From positions 1,701,111-1,765,110 of the forward strand of contig LR594584.1 in the NCBI GenBank assembly GCA_901538445.1: DNA of 64,000 bases. Reading direction: 5' to 3'. The DNA comes from Gemmataceae bacterium. GTDB taxonomy: Bacteria > Planctomycetota > Planctomycetia > Gemmatales > Gemmataceae. This document shows positions 9,475 to 17,500 of this stretch, piece by piece; positions within the stretch are counted from its first letter, which is position 1, and each line of letters begins with the position of its first letter. The translations under genes were made by a program, and so were the position numbers. Below the pieces are notes generated by a model. The model was not told the DNA's origin and did not search any database. It was given only the letters and a program-made list of their open reading frames with translations.

Positions 9475-9921
9475 ATGCCCCACCCAGGTAAGCGCCCGAC
9501 GCCGCCGTCGTCGGAGACCGCCTTCCCGCCCGGCTCGGTGCTCGCCTTCCTGGCCGAGCGGAGCCAGCTCGACTTCGAGGTCGAGTTCTACGGGAAGGTG
9601 ATATCCGGCTCGCCGACCTTCGCCGAAGTCCTCCGGGTACAGGCCAGCAACCTGACCACCAAGGGCCGCCTGCAAGACGGCCTCGCCATCGACCGCCAGC
9701 TCGTCGCCACCCGCCCCGCCGACCCCACCGCCCACTACAACCTCGCGTGCCGGTACGCCCTGCTGAAGCAGGCCGACCAGGCGCTCGGCTCGCTGCGGAA
9801 GGCCGTCGAACTCGGGTACCGCGACTTCGGCTTCATGGAAGAGGACCACGACCTCGACTCGATCCGCAAGGACCCCCGCTTCCGGCAGCTCGTGAAAGAG
9901 TACCGCACGCAGAAGAAGTGA
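9475..9921 (+). CDS. TPR-repeat-like small protein
   Basis: This 148-residue cytoplasmic protein has tetratricopeptide-like helices: KGRLQDGLAIDRQLVATRP followed by PTAHYNLACRYALLKQADQA, the normal TPR spacing of small and large residues. The C-terminal EEDHDLDSIRKDPRFRQLVKEY is typical of proteins that count or pair TPR units. It probably mediates protein contacts. It has its own sigma-70-like promoter and no operon partner. Confidence 0.8.
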   Translation: MPHPGKRPTPPSSETAFPPGSVLAFLAERSQLDFEVEFYGKVISGSPTFAEVLRVQASNLTTKGRLQDGLAIDRQLVATRPADPTAHYNLACRYALLKQADQALGSLRKAVELGYRDFGFMEEDHDLDSIRKDPRFRQLVKEYRTQKK

Positions 9922-9927
9922 GCGGGT

Positions 9928-10016
9928 GAAGGGGTGAGCGTGTGAAGGGGTGACAAAGCCGCCGGGGCACGGTATCGTGCCTCTGTCGTGTCACCCCTTT
10001 ACCCGCTCACCCCTTC
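9928..10016. repeat. Palindrome, family D
   Basis: Arms 9928-9955 and 9989-10016 are 28 bases each and complementary apart from two mismatches (GAAGGGGTGAGCG against CGCTCACCCCTTC). The element starts 7 bases after one stop codon and ends 5 bases before the next start codon, so it occupies the whole intergenic gap and the usual RBS position of the CoA-transferase gene. Confidence 0.85.
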
Positions 10017-10021
10017 TCCTC

Positions 10022-11014
10022 ATGCCCGAGCCGCACCCCTTCACCGCCCCGCACAGCGAGCCCGCACGGGCCGCGTTCGCCCAGAAGCCCCGCGGGCTGG
10101 TCGACAAGGTGACGACCGTTGCCGAGGCGGTCCGGCGGTTCGTCCGCGGTGGCGACTACCTCGCCACCGGCGGGTTCGGCACCAACCGCATCCCGACCGC
10201 CGTGTGCCACGAGATCCTGCGGCAGCGGAAGCAGCACCTCGGGTTCAGCGGCCACACCACCACCCACGACTTCCAGGTGCTCTGCGCCGGCAACCTCACC
10301 GGCCGCGGGCAGACCCTCGACCGCGTCGACGCGGCGTACATCGTCGGCATCGAGGCCCGCGGGCTCTCCCCCCACGCGCGGCGGGTGATGGAGTCCGGCG
10401 CGGTGCGGTGCGCCGAGTGGTCGAACTACGCGCTCGCGCTGCGGTACACGGCCGCGGCGATGGGCGTGCCGTTCCTCCCGACGCACAGCATGCTCGGCAC
10501 CGACACGCTCACTCACAGCCCGGCGACGACAATCGAGTGCCCGTTCACCGGCGAGAAGTTGGCCGCGGTGCCGGCGCTGTACCCGGACGTCGCTGCGATC
10601 CACGTCCACGAGGCCGACCGGTACGGGAACTGCCGGTTCGTGGGCACGTCGGTCGCCGACTTCGACCTCGCACGCGCTGCCAAGCGGGTCATCGTCACCT
10701 GCGAGCGGCTGGTCCCGCACGACGAGATGCGCCGCAACCCGCACCTGACGCAGATCCCGTTCCTGTGCGTCGACGCGGTGTGCGAGGTGCCGTTCGGGAG
10801 CTACCCGGGGAACATGCCGGGCGAGTACTTCTCGGACGAGGACCACCTGCGGCTGTGGCTCGAAGTCGAGCGCGACCCGGCCGCGTTCGCCCAGTTCCTC
10901 GACGACCACATCTTCGGCGTCGAGAGCTTCGCCGAGTACCTCGACCGCTGCGGCGGGCTCCCGCGGCTCCAGCACCTCCGCCACCGCGAGTTGCTGCTGC
11001 ACCTGGGGAAGTGA
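10022..11014 (+). CDS. CoA-transferase subunit A family protein
   Basis: A 330-residue protein of the class I CoA-transferase alpha-subunit family (glutaconate/3-oxoacid type). Family motifs include GGDYLATGGFGTNRIP near the N-terminus, the SGAVRCAEWSNY segment, GVPFLPTHSMLGTD, and the CEVPFGSYPGNMPGEYFSD block near 250. The alpha subunit lacks the catalytic Glu, which sits on the beta subunit; no beta subunit is adjacent, so its partner must be encoded elsewhere or it works alone. ATG 10022 was chosen because upstream in-frame codons come from the palindrome at 9928-10016. No good Shine-Dalgarno precedes it. Confidence 0.85.
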   Translation: MPEPHPFTAPHSEPARAAFAQKPRGLVDKVTTVAEAVRRFVRGGDYLATGGFGTNRIPTAVCHEILRQRKQHLGFSGHTTTHDFQVLCAGNLTGRGQTLDRVDAAYIVGIEARGLSPHARRVMESGAVRCAEWSNYALALRYTAAAMGVPFLPTHSMLGTDTLTHSPATTIECPFTGEKLAAVPALYPDVAAIHVHEADRYGNCRFVGTSVADFDLARAAKRVIVTCERLVPHDEMRRNPHLTQIPFLCVDAVCEVPFGSYPGNMPGEYFSDEDHLRLWLEVERDPAAFAQFLDDHIFGVESFAEYLDRCGGLPRLQHLRHRELLLHLGK

Positions 11015-11030
11015 ACCGCTGGGGGTCTAA

Positions 11031-11067
11031 CCCTGGGACAGCGGGCGGGACGCCCGCGGTCCCAGGG
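11031..11067. repeat. Short palindrome, family E
   Basis: CCCTGGGACAGCGGGCG, a 3-base loop, then CGCCCGCGGTCCCAGGG; 17-bp arms with one mismatch. It lies just downstream of the CoA-transferase gene and could act as its terminator, although no T-run follows. Confidence 0.75.
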
Positions 11068-11151
11068 GAAGCCGGCCGTACCACACCCCGTGACGCTCGC
11101 ACGGGGTGGCTCGCCGCGGAGCGCGGCTCGAAGCGCCCTACTCCGCACACG

Positions 11152-11178
11152 AAAAACGCCGCCCGTGTGGGCGGCGTT
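11152..11178 (-). terminator. Intrinsic terminator of the 72-residue gene
   Basis: On the minus strand ACGCCGCCC, a 4-base loop and GGGCGGCGT are followed by a run of five T. This is the clearest rho-independent terminator in the window and sits just past the small gene at 11202-11420. Confidence 0.75.
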
Positions 11179-11201
11179 GTGGTGTACTGCGGGGGCCGGC
11201 G

Positions 11202-11420
11202 TCAGCGGCCGCTGCGGGTGAGCCGGCGCTGCACCTGGCTGACCAGAAGCGGCGACGCCTTGAGCATGCCGATGAGCCTCTGCTCGACCATTTGCGAAGG
11301 GCTGATCACGGCACGGCTATCGACCACCAGGGTTTCCTCGTCGTCCCGCACGGTCGGGGCATCACTGCCGGTCTGATATCGGTCGAAGCTCGTCGTATTG
11401 TTGTTCACAGTGTCCCTCAT
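11202..11420 (-). CDS. Small hypothetical protein, 72 residues
   Basis: I do not recognise this protein. It begins MRDTVNNNTTSFDRYQ, is polar at the N-terminus, then has a short alpha/beta part (EETLVVDSRAVISPSQMVEQ) and a basic C-terminal helix (VSQVQRRLTRSGR). There is no signal peptide or membrane span. The gene is bracketed by a sigma-54-like promoter at 11451-11466 and an intrinsic terminator at 11152-11178, which argues that it is a real single-gene unit. It lies just downstream of, and in the same direction as, the glucan synthase gene. Confidence 0.6.
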   Translation of the reverse strand: MRDTVNNNTTSFDRYQTGSDAPTVRDDEETLVVDSRAVISPSQMVEQRLIGMLKASPLLVSQVQRRLTRSGR

Positions 11421-11450
11421 GGTTGATTCGAGAGAGGCACCCCACACGTA

Positions 11451-11466
11451 AGCAGACCGCGCGCCA
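11451..11466 (-). promoter_or_regulatory. Weak sigma-54-like promoter before the 72-residue gene
   Basis: Minus strand TGGCGCGCGGTCTGCT: GG and GC are 10 bases apart as required, but positions 5 and 12 depart from consensus. It ends 30 bp before the ATG. Confidence 0.4.
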
Positions 11467-11528
11467 ACCACGAGTACCAAATTCGTACAGGTACGGCGCG
11501 CGGCGCAACTCACGCGGAACGGCCGGGT

Positions 11529-14500
11529 TCAGCGGCCGAGCAGAATACGTACAGCGTGCTCGGCCCCGTCGTCGCGCAGCAGAATCTGCTTGTCGGGAAG
11601 TTGGGTGCCGTCCAGCCACACATCTGCGACGCCGGACTCAACACGCCCCGGGTTCTCGACCCGGCAGCGGTACAGTGTGCCGCCGAACCGGTAGTCGACC
11701 TCGAAGCCGTCCCACTCGGCGGGGATGCGCGGGTCGAAGCTCAGCGCGTCGCCGCGCTTCGTAAAGCCGAGGAGCGTTTCGACCGCCGCTCGGTACAGCC
11801 ACGCGGCCGAGCCGGTGTACCACGTCCACCCGCCGCGGCCGACGTGCGGGGGCACGCCGTACACGTCGGCCGCGACGACGTAGGGCTCGACCTTGTACGT
11901 CGCGACCGCCTCGGGCGACCCGGTGTGCGACGTCGGCGCGAGCGTCGTCCACAGCGCGAGCGCGTCGCCGCCGCGGCCGAGCCCGGCGAGCGCCTGCACG
12001 AGCCAGATCGCCGCGTGCGTGTACTGCCCGCCGTTCTCGCGGATGCCCGGCACGTACCCCTTGATGTACCCCGGGTTCAGCCCGCCCTTGTCGAACGGCG
12101 GCTGGAACAGTTTCACGAGCCGCGACTCGCGGTCCACGAGGTGCTCGACCGCCGCGCCCACCGCCCGCCGCGAGCGCGCCGGGTCGCCGCCGCCCGAGAG
12201 CACCGCCCACGTCTGCGGGAGCGAGTCGATGCGGCACTCGTCGTTGGCGTGCGACCCGAGCGGCGTGCCATCGTCGAACCACGCCCGCAAATACCAGCCG
12301 CCGTCCCAGGCGTGCGCCTCGACCGCGGCGCGAAGTTCGTCGGCCTCGGCGCGGAGTTGCTTCGCGATCTCGGCGTCGCCGCGGGCCTCGGCCACGACCG
12401 CGAATTCGTTCCGCACGAGCACCTGGAACCACGCGACCCACACGCTCTCGCCGACGCCGCCGGCCCCGACGAGGTTCATGCCGTCGTTCCAGTCGCCGCA
12501 GCCCATGAGCGGCAGGCCGTGCGGCCCGAGCTTCCACCCGTGCGACAGCGCCCGCAGGCAGTGCCGGTACAGCGTCGCCGATTCGTCGCCCGTCTCGGGC
12601 TGGAAGTACTCCTCCTGCTCCTCCGGCTTCAGCGCGCGGCCGCGGAGGAACGGCGCCTCCTCGTCCAGCACGGCCGCGTCGCCGGTGACGCGGACGTAGT
12701 GGCTCGCCGCGTACGCGAGCCACAGGAAGTCGTCCGAGAACCGGGTGCGGACCCCGCGGCCGGACGGCGGGTGCCACCAGTGCTGGACGTCCCCCTCGGG
12801 GAACTGGCGGCCGGCGGCGCGGAGGATGTGCGCCCGCGCCTCGGCCGGCTCGGCGTACACCAGCGCCATCACGTCCTGCAACTGGTCGCGGAACCCGAAC
12901 GCGCCGCCCGACTGGTACAGCGCCGACCGGCCCCACAGCCGGCACGCGAGCACCTGGTACGGCAGCCACCGGTTCACCAGCACGTCGAGTTCCGGGGCCG
13001 GCGTCCGCACGGTCACGGTCGATAGCCGGCGGTCCCAGGCGGCGGTCACGTCCTGGAGCGCGGCGGCGGCGGTCTGGGGGTCGCGGTACTGCTTCGCGAG
13101 GCGCGTCGCGTCCTGCGCCGTCGCGGCCTGACCGATCACGAACACGACCTCGGCGGTGCCGCCGGCCGCCACCTCGAACCGGCCCATCAGCGCGGCGCAC
13201 GGGTCGAGCCCGGGGCCTACGTGGTCGCCGAGGCCGACGCGCTTGAGGGCGGCCGGGCTCGCCGGGGAGCGGTTGCGGCCGAGGAACTCGGTGCGGTTGC
13301 CCGAGACCGTGCGGGGCCGGAGGCTGGTGTCGGCGAACGCGACCGCCGACCCGAAGCCGTCACTGAACGCGCACCGGGCCAGCAGCGCGCCGGTGTCCGC
13401 GTCGATCTCGGTGGCCACATACGGGGCCGTCTGCTCGCGGGTGGTGCCGAGCACCCACTCGGCGAAGTACGCGGCCGACAGCCGCCGCGGGCGGTCCGAG
13501 AGGTTCGCGACGCTCAGCCGCAGCACCTTCACCGGGTCGGCGGCCGGCACGAACGCGGTGAGCGTCGTTTCGAGGCCGTCGCGCTCGGCGGCGTAGGTCG
13601 TGTACCCAGCCCCGTGCCGCGTCACGGTCGGGCCGCCGGCCGGCCGCGGGGTCGGGGTCCAGAAGTGCCCCGTCTCCTCGTCGCGGACGTACACGACCTC
13701 CGCGGGCGGGTCGGTCACCGGGTCGTTGGCCCACGGGGTGAGGCGGTTCGCCTGGCTGTTGCCGGCCCAGGTGTACCCGAGCCCGGCGTCGGTCGCGAGG
13801 AACCCGACGCTCGGGTTCGCGACCACGTTCGCCCACGGGGCCGGCGGCGTGCCGGTGACGACGTACTCGCGGCCGTCGGCCGAGAACCCGCCGGTGCCGT
13901 TGAAGAACCGCAGCCCGTCCACCTCCGGCCGGTCCGGCACCTCGGGCTCGCCGGGCCGCGTGGGCACCAGGTCGGCCGGGAGGCGGCGGTTGCGGGCGAC
14001 CGCGTCGGTCTGGTCGGCGAGCGTCCCCTGGTCGCCGTACAGCACCACCCGGGCGGCCGCGAGCAGCAGCGTGCGGTCCTCGTCGCCCGGCTGCACCTTG
14101 CGGACGAACACCCCGCCGGGCTTGTCGATCACGTCGCGGCTGTCGCTGGCGCGGGCCAGGGCCGCGAGGTCCTGGTACAGCTCCTCGCGGTACGTCGCCG
14201 GGCGGTCGGCCAGCAGCACGAGGTCGACCGGGAACCCGCGGCCGCGCCAGAAGGCGTGCGCCTTCAGCGCCTGCCGGGCGAGCGGCATGCCGTCGCCGTC
14301 GGCCACGCACACGACCACGATCGGCACGTCGCCCGAGATGCCGAACTTCCACAGCCCGGGTTGCCCCTGGCGGTTGTCGCGGACCGCGTTGAGCGCCCGC
14401 AGTGCCGGCGGCGGGAACAGCACGTGCCCGACGAGCCGCTGGTACACGTGCGACTCCGCGGCCGCGACGCCGAGGTGCCGCAGCTCGACGCGGCTGTGCG

Positions 14501-17500
14501 CCCACGCCAGGTCGAACGCCCGCTCGGCGGCCGCGAGCGAGTGGTAGTGGCTCGCGAGCGCCAGCGCCGCGTCGCGGCTCGGGGACACGGCGGTGACGAA
14601 CGCGAGCGTGGCGGTGGCCCCGGGCTCAACCCGCACCGTCTTCCGCAGCGCGAACACCGGGTCGAGGACCGGGCCGACGGTGCAGGACAGCCGCCGCGCC
14701 AGCCCCTCCGGGTCGGCCGCCGAGCGCCTGCGGCCGAGGAACTTCGCCCGGTCCGTCTCGTACTCGGTGACGCGGCCGGCCGCGTCGTCGGCGGCGACGA
14801 GGTGGACGGCGAACACCGGCTGCTGGGTCGCGGCCCGCGGCCGCCGCCGGCACACGAGCGCGTCGTACTGCGCGACCCACTCGGTCTCGAGGAACAGCTT
14901 CCCGAACGCGGGGTGCGCGAGGTCGGCCCGCGGGTCGTTGAGCACCACCTCGGCGTAGCTGGTGACCTCGATGGTGTGCGGCCGCGTGTCGTGGTTGGCG
15001 AGCGTGAGCCGCCGCACCTCGGCGTCCTGGTCCGGCGCGACGACGACCTCGAGCCGCGACTCGACGAGCCCGTCGCGGCGGCGGAACTCGGCCTTGTCGG
15101 CGGAGAACACGACCTCGTACTCGTCGGCCCGCGCCGCGAGCGGCTGGTGCCCGACCGACCACTGCTTGCCGGTCGCCGGGTCGCGGAGGTACACGAACGC
15201 GCCGTGCGGGTCGCGGGTCGGGTCGGTCCGCCACCGGGTCACCGCCTGCCCGCGGCACGTGCTGAACCCGCCGCCGGCGTTCGTCAGCATCACCGTGTAG
15301 TTGCCGTTGGAGAGCAGGTGCGCCCGCGGGGCCGGGGTGTCCGCCGTCGTGAGCCGGCGGCTGACCTCCGCGGCGGCCCCGAGCGGCGTCGCGGACTCGG
15401 CCTCGACCTCCGTCGGGCGGACCTCCGGCGCGTCGAGCGGCACCCGCTCCTGGAGCAGCAACTCGACGGCCCGCACGGCGGGCTCGGCGTGCAGCCGCTG
15501 GCAGTGGACGTCGCGCAGCAGCCGGTTGGTGATGGCGCACAGCCCCATGCCCTGGTGGTGCGCCATGTACGACTGCACGACCCGGCACTTCTCGCCGCGG
15601 TCGAGCCGGTCCGGGGTGAAGTCGATCGCCTCGAAGAACCCGTACGCGCCCTCGCCGCCGACGCCCCGCAGCGCGGCGAAGTTCGCCACCGCCGCCGGCG
15701 CGTCGATCATCGTCGCGAGCAGCGTCGCGTACGGCGCGACCACGAGGTCCTTCCCGAGCCCGCGCTTGAGCCCGAGCCCCGGCACGCCGAACGACTGGTA
15801 CTGGTAGTCGCCCTCGGCGCTGAGCACCGCGAACCCGGACTCGGACACGCCCCACGGCACCCGCGTCTCGCGGCCGTACTGCTCCTGCCGCTTCACGGTC
15901 GCCTTGTGGGCGACGTCGAGCATCGTCCCCGCCGCCGGGGCGAGCACGAGCCGCGGCATCAGGTACTCGAACATCGTCCCGCCCCACGAGATCAGGCCGG
16001 GGAGCCCGCCGGCCGGGGTGACGAGCCGCCCGAGCTGGAACCAGTGCTTGCGGGGCACCACGCCGCGGGCCACGGCGAGGAAGCTGGTGAGCGCCGCCTC
16101 GGACGCGAGCAGGTCGTAGTGCGCCGAGTCGAGCCGCTCGAGCGGGACGTTGTACCCGATGCTGAACAGGTGCCGCGACTCGTTGTAGAGGAACCGGAAG
16201 TCCATCGCGTCGGCGAACGCCTCGGCCCGGCCCGCCAGCGCGTGCAACTCGGCCTTGAGGTCGGCGGCCTTCGACCGGTCGAGCGCCGCGACGAGCGGCT
16301 CGGCCGCGGCCTCCTTCGCGAGCGCCGCGCGGAGCGCCGGGAGCCGCTCGGCCCACCGCTTCACGCTCGCCGGGGTGTTCAGCTCGGACAGCGCGTCGGC
16401 ATCGCGGACCTCGGGCGCGACCGCCCGCAGCGCCGGGAGCCACGGGCAGACCGCGGCGAGTTCGTCGCGGAGCCCGCGGACCTGCTCGCCGAACGCCCGC
16501 ACCCAGAACGCCCCCTCGCCGGCCGGCACCGGCAGTTGCCGGGCGAGTTTCTCGGCGGCTTCGAGCCAGTCGGACCACGCCAGCAGGTCGGTGGGGACGG
16601 CCGCGAGGTGCCGCTGCACCGCGTCGGTCGCGCCGGGGGCGAGCGACTCGGCCGCGAGCTTCAGCGTGTCGCCGAGGCCGGCCGCGGCGCCGGGCGACGG
16701 GACCGGCGCCGCGGCCTTCTCCACCAACCCGTTCTTCACGGCCAGCAGGCACCCGAGGAGGTTGCCGCTGTCGACGGTCGAAACGTAGTCCGGCGGCAGC
16801 GGCCGCAGCGTGGTCGTCTCGTACCAGTTCAGGAAGTGCCCCTTGAACCGCTGCATCCTGTCGAACGTGTCGAGCGTGCGGCCGAGCCGGGCGGCGAGGT
16901 CCGGCAGCGAGACGTACCCGAGGTCGTGCGCCGACAGCGTCGAGAGCAGCAGCAGCCCCTTGTTCGTCGGCGACGTGCGGTGCGCGACGACCCCCTTCGG
17001 GTTCTCCTGGTAGTTGTCGGGCGGGAGCCAGTTGTCCTCGGCGGTCACGAACGTCTCGAAGAACCGCCACGTCTTGCGGGCGGTGCGGCGCAGCTCGGCG
17101 CGCTGGACGTCGGTGAGCGGCGGCTCGGCGTCCTTCAGCGGCAGGCTCACGAACCACGCGACGACCGGCGACAGGAGCCACGCGACCAGCCACGGCGCGG
17201 CCGCGGGGAGCGCGTCGGGGTTCGCCCACGCGACCAGCGCCGCGAGGCCGCCGGCGACCGCGACCGCCCACCACATCGACCGCACGAACTGCGCGAGGCC
17301 GGTGCCGAGCCGGGCCTCGGCGGCCGCGGCCGTCTCCCACTCCAGCATGCGGCGGCGCGACACGAACACGCGGTACAGCGTGCGCAGGATCGCATCGACC
17401 GCGAGCGCCGCCTGGTTCGGGAGGAACACCGCGGCGAGCGCGACCTGGCCGACGGTCGCCGGCAGGCTCTGGGCCGCGCCGCGGATCACCACCCCGGGCG

